From a virus, in the IMG/VR virus record IMGVR_UViG_3300023179_000037, positions 1 to 64,000 of that record: a DNA stretch of 64,000 nt. One strand, written 5' to 3'. The notes below the pieces were generated by a model, which saw only the letters and a list, made by a program, of their open reading frames with translations, had not been told where the DNA came from and did not search any database. A program made the position numbers and the translations under genes. This document shows positions 35,844-43,617 of the stretch, in pieces. The stretch's first letter is position 1. Every line of letters begins with the position of its first letter.

Positions 35844-37426
35844 TAGTTATACTCGCCCGATGTATAACCCTTTACTGTTTTTGCTTCGGCGGGCTGAGTT
35901 TTATAATCATACTGAGGTATTTTTTCGGGATTGGCTTGCCATAAATCTTTGGCCTGATCACCTATTTTTCCTTCATAAGGACAGGGAGTACCAGCTGCCA
36001 TCATGGCTTCCCATACTCTGCGATCCTGACACATGGTAGCCACAGCAGCAACCTTCATGCCCATGTCAAATAAGGTTTTACTAAGCTTTAATCTTTCGCA
36101 GTTTAAATCTCGTTGAGTACCACCCAATGCCATACCGAACATCTGAGTTTGCAGCGCACCGCTGGCACCTGTAGTGCACAGATCAGCACCCCCGCCAGAC
36201 ATCATGGCAGGAGCTATGGCTGTTGGGGGCGGCTGTATGACACGCTGTGTAATAGTGGTTTCGTTGATGTTTCTATTGGTCATGTCTCCAGTCTGGACAT
36301 TCTGATTAATATTAGTGTTGTTATTCTGATTTATATTTGTGTTGGTTGATGTAGCAGTGGACTGATTAATGTTGCGATTGGTCATGTCTCCAGTCTGGAC
36401 ATTGGTATTATTATTGTTGGTTGTAGCTGTCGTCTGGTTAATGTTGCGATTGGTCATGTCTCCAGTCTGAACATTGTTGTTGGTGTTTACATTGTTGGCT
36501 GTACTGGTGCTATTGTTGTTATTATTATAGGTCATGGTGCCAGTATTGACGTTATTATTGGTGTTAACACTGGTGGAGTTATTGGTGTTTATGCTGGTAC
36601 TCGTCGATGTATTGATGTTGCGATTGGTCATATCTCCAGTATTAATATTATTATTTGTAGCAGTGCTGGTACTGGTATTGACATTGTTGTTATTGTAGGT
36701 AACAGTTCCAGACATAATAGTTCTATTGGTACTGTCACTAGTACTGGTATTTTGATTGATGTTGGTTATTTGTCCAGACTGAATATTGTGATTTGTATTA
36801 ACATTAGTCGCAGTACTGGTGCTGGTATTTTGATTGATGTTAGTTATCTGCCCAGACTGAATATTATTGTTGGTATTTACATTGTTATTTGTACTGGTGC
36901 TAGTACTGGTATTTTGATTGATGTTGGTTATCTGCCCAGACTGAATATTATTGTTGGTATTTACATTGTTGTTTGTACTTACACTGGTGCTGGTTGATGT
37001 GTTGTTATTGTTATTGGTCATGGTACCAGTATTTACATTATTATTGTTGTAGGTAACCGATCCACTCATATTATTGTTGTTGTTATTGGTTACTGTGCCG
37101 CTCTGCACATTATTATTGGTATTTACATTTGTGCTTGTACTGGTGCTGGCGTTGACATTATTGTTGGTATTAGTACTAATACTGTTTACTGTACTGTTAT
37201 TAGTATTTGTACTTGTACTAACACTGGTATTATTGGTTTGTACAGAACTGGTGCTGTTAGATGTCGAATTGGTATCTACAAGACTTTTGGAATCGTAACT
37301 GCCTTGGTTTATGGGGTTAGTAGTACTGGTAGTAGTTCCGTTAGATGTTGACTGAGTACTGGTGTTTTGCGCTGATGCTATCGCCGTAAACATAATTAAA
37401 AGCGCTGCTAGAGCCGCTTTTAACAT
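35843..37426 (-). CDS. exported Asn/Thr/Ser-repeat protein with Cys-containing C-terminal domain
   Basis: The 527-residue protein has a signal peptide ending in ASAQ. About 370 residues of imperfect 26-28-residue repeats follow, built from N-rich runs with cores such as NNIQSGQITNINQN and NVQTGDMTNRNINQ. The Q-x-G-x-x-x-N spacing recalls curlin or other beta-solenoid repeats. The C-terminal 110 residues are a distinct domain with four cysteines (LCTT, LNCERLKLSKTL, MCQDRR, CPYEG). It is first in the leftward operon, with AAAAGGAG before its ATG. Confidence 0.65.
   Translation of the reverse strand: MLKAALAALLIMFTAIASAQNTSTQSTSNGTTTSTTNPINQGSYDSKSLVDTNSTSNSTSSVQTNNTSVSTSTNTNNSTVNSISTNTNNNVNASTSTSTNVNTNNNVQSGTVTNNNNNNMSGSVTYNNNNVNTGTMTNNNNNTSTSTSVSTNNNVNTNNNIQSGQITNINQNTSTSTSTNNNVNTNNNIQSGQITNINQNTSTSTATNVNTNHNIQSGQITNINQNTSTSDSTNRTIMSGTVTYNNNNVNTSTSTATNNNINTGDMTNRNINTSTSTSINTNNSTSVNTNNNVNTGTMTYNNNNNSTSTANNVNTNNNVQTGDMTNRNINQTTATTNNNNTNVQTGDMTNRNINQSTATSTNTNINQNNNTNINQNVQTGDMTNRNINETTITQRVIQPPPTAIAPAMMSGGGADLCTTGASGALQTQMFGMALGGTQRDLNCERLKLSKTLFDMGMKVAAVATMCQDRRVWEAMMAAGTPCPYEGKIGDQAKDLWQANPEKIPQYDYKTQPAEAKTVKGYTSGEYN
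36270..37240 (-). repeat. coding tandem repeats of the Asn-rich protein
   Basis: Imperfect in-frame repeats of about 78-84 bases. For example, the same 10-base phrase recurs at 36751, 36829 and 36913 (spacings of 78 and 84). The repeats keep reading frame and vary mostly at Ser/Thr/Asn codons, so selection is on the protein pattern. Such tracts are prone to slippage and assembly collapse. Confidence 0.75.
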
Positions 37427-37533
37427 GAAGTTCTCCTTTTAAGTTAGTAATGAGCAACGTCACTTTAACAAAATCAGAGTTCAACAATAAATATTAATGC
37501 ACATACACCATAAGTATTTTGATCAAACTTCTA

Positions 37534-37562
37534 TTGACATCCCTGTCTATTTTATTTATAAT
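37534..37562 (+). promoter_or_regulatory. consensus sigma70-type promoter for DNA polymerase
   Basis: TTGACA, 17 bases, TATAAT, an exact consensus, 24 bases before the polymerase ATG. Its -10 region overlaps a leftward late-promoter match. Confidence 0.85.
37553..37560 (-). promoter_or_regulatory. candidate leftward T4-type late promoter (TATAAATA)
   Basis: An exact T4 late consensus on the minus strand, 127 bases before the first minus-strand gene. It lies inside the rightward early promoter, so early and late transcription at this divergent region should exclude each other. Confidence 0.6.
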
Positions 37563-37585
37563 TATAGAGTCTATGGAGATTCTTG

Positions 37586-39046
37586 ATGCGCTTTTATACT
37601 AATGTAGTAAGTTTTGGTAACAAAATACTTGTTCGAGGAATAAACAACGGTAAAAGAGTACAAGATCGAATTGATTTCGGCCCAACTCTTTTTATTAGAT
37701 CAAACAAATCATCTGAATATAAATCCTTATATGGTCAAAACTTAGAATCAATTGCCTTTGAATCAATTAATGAAACTAGGGATTTTATAAAGCGATATAA
37801 AGAAGTAAAAGATTTCCCCATATTTGGTAATACTAATTTTGCATATCAATATATTACTAAAGAATTTCCTGAAGATATAGAATTCGATATTAGTCAGATA
37901 AAAATATGGACAATCGATATTGAAACTTCTGCAGAATTTGGTTTTCCCGATGTTTCTGATCCGATTGAAGAACTATTACTAATTACCATTCAAGATTTTA
38001 ATACTAAAGAAATAGTTTCGTTCGGCACTAGACATTGTAATTCTATAAAAGAAAATCATACATATCATCGCTGTAAAGATGAATATGATCTCTTTAAGAA
38101 ATTTATTGACTTTATGTCTAACGACTATCCTCATATTATTACGGGTTGGAATATTGAATTTTTTGACATTCCTTATCTATGCAATAGAATTCGTAAGATT
38201 CTCGGTGAGGATATTTTAAAACAATTATCTCCCTGGAATGTGGTCAATCAAAGAGAAATTAGTAGATTCAAAAGTATAGAAACAGTTTTTGATATTTTGG
38301 GGATATCTATTTTAGATTATTTAGATTTATATAGAAAATTCACATATACTGCACAAGAATCCTACAAATTAGATCACATTGCTAAAGTAGAACTTGGAAA
38401 AGAAAAAATTGACTATGGTGAATACGATTCGTTTAGAATGTTTTATAAAAATAATTGGCAAAAGTTTGTTGAATATAACGTAGTTGACGTTGAACTTGTA
38501 GATCAACTTGAAGATAAAATGAAGTTGATTGAATTGATTCTTACAATGGCATATGATGCTAAATGTAATTACGTTGATGTATTTTCAGCAGTAAGGACAT
38601 GGGATTGTATTTTGTGGAATCATCTTTGGAAAAAGAACATTGTTGCTCATCAGAGGGATGAGTCTAGAAGTGGTAGACAAATTGAAGGGGCATTTGTACA
38701 AGAACCCAAACCCGGTAAATATGATTGGGTGGTATCTTTCGATGCAACAAGTCTATATCCAAGTATTATTATGCAGTATAATATGTCACCCGAAACAATT
38801 ATGCCGGGAAAAGAAGATGTAACAGTTGATACATTAATTAATAAAGAGCATTCACTTGATACATTGAAAAAAGATAAACTTTGTATGGCAGCAAATGGTT
38901 ATAAGTTTAAAACAGATAAGCAAGGTATTTTTCCTGAAATTGTACAAAAATTATTTGATGACCGGCAAAAGTATAAAAAATTGATGATTGCCGCTCAAAA
39001 AGAGATGCAGTTAATAGAAGAAGAAATACGAAGAAGATCGTCATAA
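37586..39046 (+). CDS. 43: DNA polymerase gp43, N-terminal part (43A)
   Basis: The 486-residue fragment holds the 3'-5' exonuclease domain with Exo I TIDIETS, Exo II ITGWNIEFFDIPY and Exo III YNVVDVELVD. It also holds the start of the palm with motif A SFDATSLYPSIIMQYN. It ends in a stop within the fingers region after IEEEIRRRSS, before motifs B and C. ATG 37586 with GGAG upstream is used rather than the TTG before it. The rest of the polymerase follows in two further pieces. Confidence 0.9.
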   Translation: MRFYTNVVSFGNKILVRGINNGKRVQDRIDFGPTLFIRSNKSSEYKSLYGQNLESIAFESINETRDFIKRYKEVKDFPIFGNTNFAYQYITKEFPEDIEFDISQIKIWTIDIETSAEFGFPDVSDPIEELLLITIQDFNTKEIVSFGTRHCNSIKENHTYHRCKDEYDLFKKFIDFMSNDYPHIITGWNIEFFDIPYLCNRIRKILGEDILKQLSPWNVVNQREISRFKSIETVFDILGISILDYLDLYRKFTYTAQESYKLDHIAKVELGKEKIDYGEYDSFRMFYKNNWQKFVEYNVVDVELVDQLEDKMKLIELILTMAYDAKCNYVDVFSAVRTWDCILWNHLWKKNIVAHQRDESRSGRQIEGAFVQEPKPGKYDWVVSFDATSLYPSIIMQYNMSPETIMPGKEDVTVDTLINKEHSLDTLKKDKLCMAANGYKFKTDKQGIFPEIVQKLFDDRQKYKKLMIAAQKEMQLIEEEIRRRSS

Positions 39047-39245
39047 TATTCAAAAAGCAATAGAGAAAAGAATTGGAAGTAAGGATTCCCTCGAAACCAT
39101 CTTTAAAAGAGCAAACTCGGTGAAGAATTTTTATTCTAACAATGTGAGCATTTTAAAGGACGTACCAAAATCAGCAGAACATAAACCGCCATCAATATGA
39201 AAAGATGGCATTTTGAACGTTGCAAAAGGAAAATATGAACCTTAA
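39018..39245 (+). pseudogene. remnant of a homing-endonuclease-like gene inside the polymerase
   Basis: A frame with one internal TGA (39198-39200) encodes KKKYEEDRHNIQKAIEKR, then SAEHKPPSI, stop, KDGILNVAKGKYEP. The second half resembles the NUMOD-type tail of phage GIY-YIG/HNH homing endonucleases (K-S-x-E-H-K...W-K-D-G). It lacks a start and any nuclease core, so it is a decayed leftover. Its end overlaps the start of the next polymerase piece. Confidence 0.45.
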
Positions 39246-39369
39246 AAATCTTTCTATGGAGGAACTGCAAGCGCTTCGAAAAGACACTGAGAAGAAAATT
39301 TCTAGTTTGAATAATTATCAAATGGCTAGAAAAATTCAACTCAATAGTCTTTTCGGTGCGCTTGGTTAA
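39235..39369 (+). CDS. 43: DNA polymerase gp43, middle part (start of 43B)
   Basis: A 44-residue frame, from MNLKNLSMEELQAL to MARKIQLNSLFGALG, is the fingers helix with motif B (KxxxNSLFG). It has its own AAAGGA and ATG, as expected for the second half of a split polymerase. It stops with TAA directly after the GGT codon of GALG, where polymerases normally continue with GN(E)YFRFYD. Confidence 0.8.
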   Translation: MNLKNLSMEELQALRKDTEKKISSLNNYQMARKIQLNSLFGALG

Positions 39370-39376
39370 CTAAGGT
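39364..39376 (+). other. 10-base interruption flanked by matching GGT codons
   Basis: GGT is followed by TAACTAA and a second GGT, after which the polymerase reading frame resumes (AAC GAA TAC). Removing 10 bases restores the conserved Gly-Asn-x-Tyr-Phe. The arrangement of a take-off codon, an immediate stop and an identical landing codon recalls translational bypassing in T4 gene 60. A sequencing or assembly artefact or a repair scar is also possible. Confidence 0.6.
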
Positions 39377-40342
39377 AACGAATACTTTAGATTTTATGAT
39401 GATAGAATAGCAGAAGGCATTACAATTACTGGGCAGTATACAATTAGGACTGTAGGCAAAGCTCTAAATGAATATCTTAATAAGGTATGTAGTACTAACG
39501 ACTATACTTATTCTTTTTATTCAGATACTGATGCATGTTATATTACGCTTGATCCCTTAGTGCAAAAATTTTATAAAGATATGCCTAAGGACAAAGTTGT
39601 GGAAATTCTTGATAAAATCTGCGATGAAAAGATAGAAAAGGCAATCAATAAGGCATGCGATGATCTCATGTCTTATACCAATTCCTTTGAACGAAAGGTA
39701 TACTTTAAACGAGAAGTAATTGCTGATAGAGGTATTTGGGTAGCAAAGAAAAGATATGCTTTGAATGTCTATAACAATGAAGGCGTACAGTATAAAGAGC
39801 CAAAGTTAAAAGTAATGGGTTTAGAAATTGTTAGATCTTCCACTCCAGAGCCTGTTAGAAAGGCATTAAAAGAAGCAGTAAATTTAGCATTGACTAAAAC
39901 AGAATTACATATTCAAAAATATATTAAAGATTTCGAAGAGGAGTATAAGACACTTAAAGTAGAAGATATTGCTTTTCCTAGAAGTGTAAATGGTATTAAC
40001 AAATATAGTGACAAGTCAAGTATTTATAGACAAAGTACTCCAATGCACGTAAGAGGTTCTCTTTTATATAATTTCCATTTAAAGAATAAAAACTTAGATA
40101 AAAAATATGAGTTGATTAGAGAGGGAGACAAGATTAAATTTATATATTTGAAAGAACCAAATACTATAGGAGAAAATTGTATTGCATTTATTTCATCCAT
40201 ACCCGACGAATTTCAATTGACACAGTATGTCGATTATAATATAATGTTTGAGAAGTCTTTTCTTGAACCATTAACAACTATTTTAAATGGTATTGGTTGG
40301 AATGCTAAACCAATAGCAACTTTGGAAGGTTTGTTTGCATAG
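39374..40342 (+). CDS. 43: DNA polymerase gp43, C-terminal part
   Basis: Open from GNEYFRFYDDRIAEGIT to the end. It contains motif C as FYSDTDACYIT (both catalytic Asp present, Ser replaced by Ala), KREVIADRGIWVAKKRYAL and KVMGLEIVRSSTP. No ATG lies upstream of motif C in this frame. The first internal GTG (39560) would give a protein without motif C, so activity seems to need joining to the preceding piece. Confidence 0.85.
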   Translation, partial: GNEYFRFYDDRIAEGITITGQYTIRTVGKALNEYLNKVCSTNDYTYSFYSDTDACYITLDPLVQKFYKDMPKDKVVEILDKICDEKIEKAINKACDDLMSYTNSFERKVYFKREVIADRGIWVAKKRYALNVYNNEGVQYKEPKLKVMGLEIVRSSTPEPVRKALKEAVNLALTKTELHIQKYIKDFEEEYKTLKVEDIAFPRSVNGINKYSDKSSIYRQSTPMHVRGSLLYNFHLKNKNLDKKYELIREGDKIKFIYLKEPNTIGENCIAFISSIPDEFQLTQYVDYNIMFEKSFLEPLTTILNGIGWNAKPIATLEGLFA

Positions 40343-40351
40343 GAGTTTTTT

Positions 40352-41413
40352 ATGTCTCTATTAGAAAAATTAAAAAAGAATTCTACAATAAAGGAAACAG
40401 AAGTATTGGACAAGTCCAAATTCTTTTTGAAAAAGGATATGATTCAAACTTCTGTACCAATGATAAATGTTGCTTTATCGGGATCTTTAGAAGGAGGATT
40501 GTCGCCGGGACTTACAGTATTTGCCGGCCCATCCAAGCATTTTAAAACCGCGTTTTCTTTACTATGTGCAAAGGCTTATTTAGACAAATATGAAGATGCT
40601 ATTATTTTATTTTACGATTCTGAGTTTGGTAGCCCTCAGTCTTATTTTGATAACTTCAGTATCGACACATCCCGTGTTCTTCATACGCCCATAACTGATA
40701 TTGAGCAATTAAAATTTGATAGTATGCAACAGATCAATAATATTGAGCGCGGAGATCACGTAATGATTGTAGTTGATTCTGTAGGCAATCTTGCATCCAA
40801 GAAAGAAGTAGAAGATGCTTTAGAAGGCAAATCGGTTGCGGACATGACACGTGCTAAACAAATGAAATCTTTGTTTAGAATGATTACCCCACATCTAACA
40901 ATCAAAGATATCCCAATGGTTGTAGTTAACCACACATATTCGGAAATAGGATTATTTCCGAAACAAATTGTTTCCGGTGGCACTGGATTAGTTTACTCAG
41001 CAGATAATATTTTCATTATTGGACGCCAACAAGAAAAAGATGGTGCTGATGTAGTAGGGTTTAACTTTATTATAAATGTAGAGAAATCTAGATTCGTCAG
41101 AGAAAAATCTAAAATTCCGATCGAGGTATCTTTTGAGGGTGGTATCAGCACATGGTCGGGTCTACTTGATGTTGCTATGGATGGTGGATTTGTTGTTAAA
41201 CCTAGTAACGGTTGGTATTCGCATAAAGGGACTGAAAAGAAACATAGACATAAGGATACGTATACTAAAGAGTTTTGGATGCCTATTTTAACTAGCAAAG
41301 AGTTCCGAGATTATATAGAATCAAGATTTAAAATTGCTGGTACAGATATGTTACAAACAAGATTAACAGATGAGGATTTAGACCAGGAGTTTGATAATGC
41401 TAGTGAAGTATGA
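40352..41413 (+). CDS. uvsX: UvsX recombinase (RecA family)
   Basis: The 353-residue protein has the UvsX-type Walker A GPSKHFKTA, VMIVVDSVGNLASKKE (Walker B), MTRAKQMKSLFR and VVVNHTYSEIG. It is the strand-exchange protein of T4-type recombination and repair. It follows the polymerase by 9 bases with AGGAG upstream. Confidence 0.94.
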   Translation: MSLLEKLKKNSTIKETEVLDKSKFFLKKDMIQTSVPMINVALSGSLEGGLSPGLTVFAGPSKHFKTAFSLLCAKAYLDKYEDAIILFYDSEFGSPQSYFDNFSIDTSRVLHTPITDIEQLKFDSMQQINNIERGDHVMIVVDSVGNLASKKEVEDALEGKSVADMTRAKQMKSLFRMITPHLTIKDIPMVVVNHTYSEIGLFPKQIVSGGTGLVYSADNIFIIGRQQEKDGADVVGFNFIINVEKSRFVREKSKIPIEVSFEGGISTWSGLLDVAMDGGFVVKPSNGWYSHKGTEKKHRHKDTYTKEFWMPILTSKEFRDYIESRFKIAGTDMLQTRLTDEDLDQEFDNASEV

Positions 41414-41690
41414 ACCATGGAATATTGAAGATACTACTTGGGGTATAGAAATTGTAGAAGGAGAATTCAAGGGAACAAAAATTAGTATTAATGATATTTC
41501 TATGCCAAAAGAAAATGGGGATGAGATGTTATTAGATTTTAATTTTATAAAAATACCTGAGGGAAAGACTGATCAAGATATGAATTCCGATGAATTTAAT
41601 ATTACAATAAATTTTATTCTCAACGATATCTTAACTAAAGCTATAGATGAATTTCAAAATAGAAACCGTAATACTTCAAAATCTGATTAA
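41397..41690 (+). CDS. conserved phage protein between uvsX and gene 41
   Basis: The 97-residue protein begins MLVKYEPWNIEDTTWGIEI and is acidic. It overlaps uvsX by 17 bases and gene 41 by 44 bases. AGGAG before the ATG at 41397 decides the start. No family recognised; its place suggests a recombination or replication accessory role. Confidence 0.6.
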   Translation: MLVKYEPWNIEDTTWGIEIVEGEFKGTKISINDISMPKENGDEMLLDFNFIKIPEGKTDQDMNSDEFNITINFILNDILTKAIDEFQNRNRNTSKSD

Positions 41691-42276
41691 TAACGAAGAA
41701 TACATGCGTAAAGTTATTCCGTTTTTAAAACGAGAATATTTTACTAGTAATATGGAGCAACAAATATATGATGAGGTAAAAAAATTTATAGATGAATACA
41801 ATACGTTGCCCAGCAGAGATGCGTTAGTTATTGCTTTTCAAAATAATAGAAACCTAAATGAAGAGCAATACAAAGAGGTAATAGAATATGTAAATACACT
41901 TGAAACGACAAACCACAATAAAGATTGGCTCTTGGATCAGACTGAAAAATTTTGCAAAGACAAAGCAATTTATAATGCAATACTGAGCTCTATTTCCATT
42001 ATTGATGGTCGTAATAAAAATTTATCTACAGATGGAATACCAAGTTTATTACAAGAAGCTCTTGCAGTATGTTTCGATAATAATGTAGGGCATGACTATA
42101 TTGACAATGCGAATGCTAGATATGATTTTTATCATAAGGTAGAGTCAAGAATACCCTTTGATCTTGATTATTTTAATAAGATCACTAATGGTGGTCTTCC
42201 TAATAAGACATTAAATGTAGTTTTAGCTGGGTGTGTACACCCCAATACTAAAGTTAGAATTCGTTTTAAAAAGTAG
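41647..42276 (+). CDS. 41: gp41 replicative helicase N-terminal part plus N-intein
   Basis: Residues 1-195 match the N-terminal domain of DnaB-type gp41 helicases and end in the P-loop start LNVVLAG. A cysteine then begins CVHPNTKVRIRFKK and stop, 14 residues that read as intein block A. The Walker A loop is thus cut after its first Gly. The rest is encoded separately 130 bases downstream, so an active helicase would need protein trans-splicing. Confidence 0.85.
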   Translation: MNFKIETVILQNLINNEEYMRKVIPFLKREYFTSNMEQQIYDEVKKFIDEYNTLPSRDALVIAFQNNRNLNEEQYKEVIEYVNTLETTNHNKDWLLDQTEKFCKDKAIYNAILSSISIIDGRNKNLSTDGIPSLLQEALAVCFDNNVGHDYIDNANARYDFYHKVESRIPFDLDYFNKITNGGLPNKTLNVVLAGCVHPNTKVRIRFKK

Positions 42277-42793
42277 CACCAAGGCGATATCCTTAATTGG
42301 TTTTCTCGTCCTCTTTGAACCCAAATAGCCCGTTTCTCTTTAGAAAAACCATGAAAACCTATTTTATTATCCCTGCAATATTCTATTTGTATTTTTAGGA
42401 GTTTTAATGAAAGATTGGATAGTAAAAGATGTAGAAATTCAAGAAATAAACAATCTTTTGCAACAAGGATATGAAGTTCAAGTTGATAGCCCCGATGGTT
42501 GGATAGATGTAGATCTATTTGTCGATAAGGGAATGTGGCCAGAATATGTTCTAAATACATCTAATGGATATATTGTTAAATGTAATGAAAATCATTTATT
42601 TGAAACAACCTCTGGTTGGGTAAGAGCCAAAGAATTATTGGATTTCCAATCTTCTCAGGTCATAACTGTTCTAACAGATAAAGGATGGCTTACTGCAAAT
42701 ATTGAAAAAACGAGTAACCTTATTCCCATAGTAGATATCAGAGTCAATCATCCAAACCATAGGTACTATACCAATGGAGTAAGTTCGCATAAT
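42232..42793 (+). mobile_element. atypical split intein in the gp41 Walker A motif
   Basis: The N-intein is only 14 residues (C1 to stop). The C-intein is 129 residues from the ATG at 42407, with CNENHLF (block B), IPIVDIRVNHP (block F) and HRYYTNGVSSHN (block G, terminal His-Asn), followed by Thr+1. Ligation gives LAG-TGVGKS, a perfect Walker A. A split this close to the N-terminus resembles the atypical phage TerL inteins and differs from gp41-1, which splits after about 88 residues. The 130-base gap carries no rightward ORF. Confidence 0.85.
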
Positions 42794-43609
42794 ACAGGTG
42801 TTGGAAAATCTTTATTTATGTGTCACGTTGCTGCATCTATTTTATCGCAAGGTAAAAATGTTCTGTATATTACTTTGGAGATGGCAGAGGAAAGAATTGC
42901 CGAAAGAATAGATGCCAATTTAATGAATATAACAATGGATCAATTAAAAGATTTACCTAAGCCGCTATTCACTAATAGAATAGAAAAAATACGAAATAAA
43001 ACTAATGGTAAATTAGTTATCAAAGAATATCCAACTACTAGCGCACACGTGGGACATTTTAAATCTTTACTTAACGAATTACAACTAAAAAGACAATTCA
43101 AACCCCATATAATTGTTGTAGATTATTTAAATATCTGCGCATCATCTAGATTTAAAGCTGGTGCTAATATAAATTCCTATACATTAATTAAATCTATTGC
43201 TGAAGAACTAAGAGGATTGGCAGTAGAAGAGAACTTACCCATTTTATCTGCGACTCAAACTACCAGAGGCGGGTATGGAAATACTGACGTTGAACTTACA
43301 GATACTTCAGAATCATTTGGTCTTCCTGCTACAGTTGATCTCATGTTTGCTCTTATTGCAACTGAAGAACTAGATCAATTAAATCAGATAATGGTCAAAC
43401 AACTTAAAAATAGATATAACGATCCAACAATAAATAAAAGATTCGTAATAGGTATTGATAGAGCAAAAATGAAATTATATGATTTGGAACAGACAGCACA
43501 AAAGGGTTTATCTGATTCTGGTATTAAGTTAGATGAGAATAAACTTGAGCAATATGATTTAAGTAATGTTTTTAAAAAATCCAGAGATTTTTCTGGTATC
43601 AAAATATAG
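42407..43609 (+). CDS. 41: C-intein plus gp41 helicase C-terminal part
   Basis: A 400-residue protein. Residues 1-129 are the C-intein. From residue 130 the sequence is the RecA-like helicase domain: TGVGKSLFMCHVA, ITLEMAEERIAERID, HIIVVDYLNI (Walker B) and SATQTTRGGYGN. AGGAG precedes the ATG, so the fragment is expressed by itself. It would join gp41-N by trans-splicing to make the hexameric replication-fork helicase. Confidence 0.88.
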   Translation: MKDWIVKDVEIQEINNLLQQGYEVQVDSPDGWIDVDLFVDKGMWPEYVLNTSNGYIVKCNENHLFETTSGWVRAKELLDFQSSQVITVLTDKGWLTANIEKTSNLIPIVDIRVNHPNHRYYTNGVSSHNTGVGKSLFMCHVAASILSQGKNVLYITLEMAEERIAERIDANLMNITMDQLKDLPKPLFTNRIEKIRNKTNGKLVIKEYPTTSAHVGHFKSLLNELQLKRQFKPHIIVVDYLNICASSRFKAGANINSYTLIKSIAEELRGLAVEENLPILSATQTTRGGYGNTDVELTDTSESFGLPATVDLMFALIATEELDQLNQIMVKQLKNRYNDPTINKRFVIGIDRAKMKLYDLEQTAQKGLSDSGIKLDENKLEQYDLSNVFKKSRDFSGIKI

Positions 43610-43617
43610 GAGGCAAC

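Noticed and set aside
36270-37240. CRISPR-like array of direct repeats
   Set aside because: The repeats are in frame within a signal-peptide-bearing ORF, are imperfect, and have no unique spacers of constant length. They are protein repeats.
36752-37298. Plus-strand ORFs across the Asn-rich gene
   Set aside because: Valine/leucine-rich readings are the complement of repetitive Asn/Thr codons on the minus strand, without ribosome sites.
37486-37493. Rightward late promoter (AATAAATA) before the polymerase
   Set aside because: It matches the core but lies 100 bases upstream of an early gene that already has an exact sigma70 promoter. Likely chance in AT-rich DNA.
39047-39234. Group I intron inside the polymerase gene
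   Set aside because: The insert is under 200 bases, shows no recognisable P7/P3 core, and its frame reads like an endonuclease tail. The downstream part has its own ribosome site and ATG, which fits a split gene better.
39560-40342. A separate polymerase C-terminal gene starting at GTG 39560
   Set aside because: The same frame is open and homologous to polymerase from 39374. The GTG start would omit motif C.
42168-42560. A 130-residue minus-strand gene across the helicase junction
   Set aside because: Most of it is the shadow of helicase and intein coding sequence. Only the part in the 130-base gap looks protein-like, and it has no start of its own.
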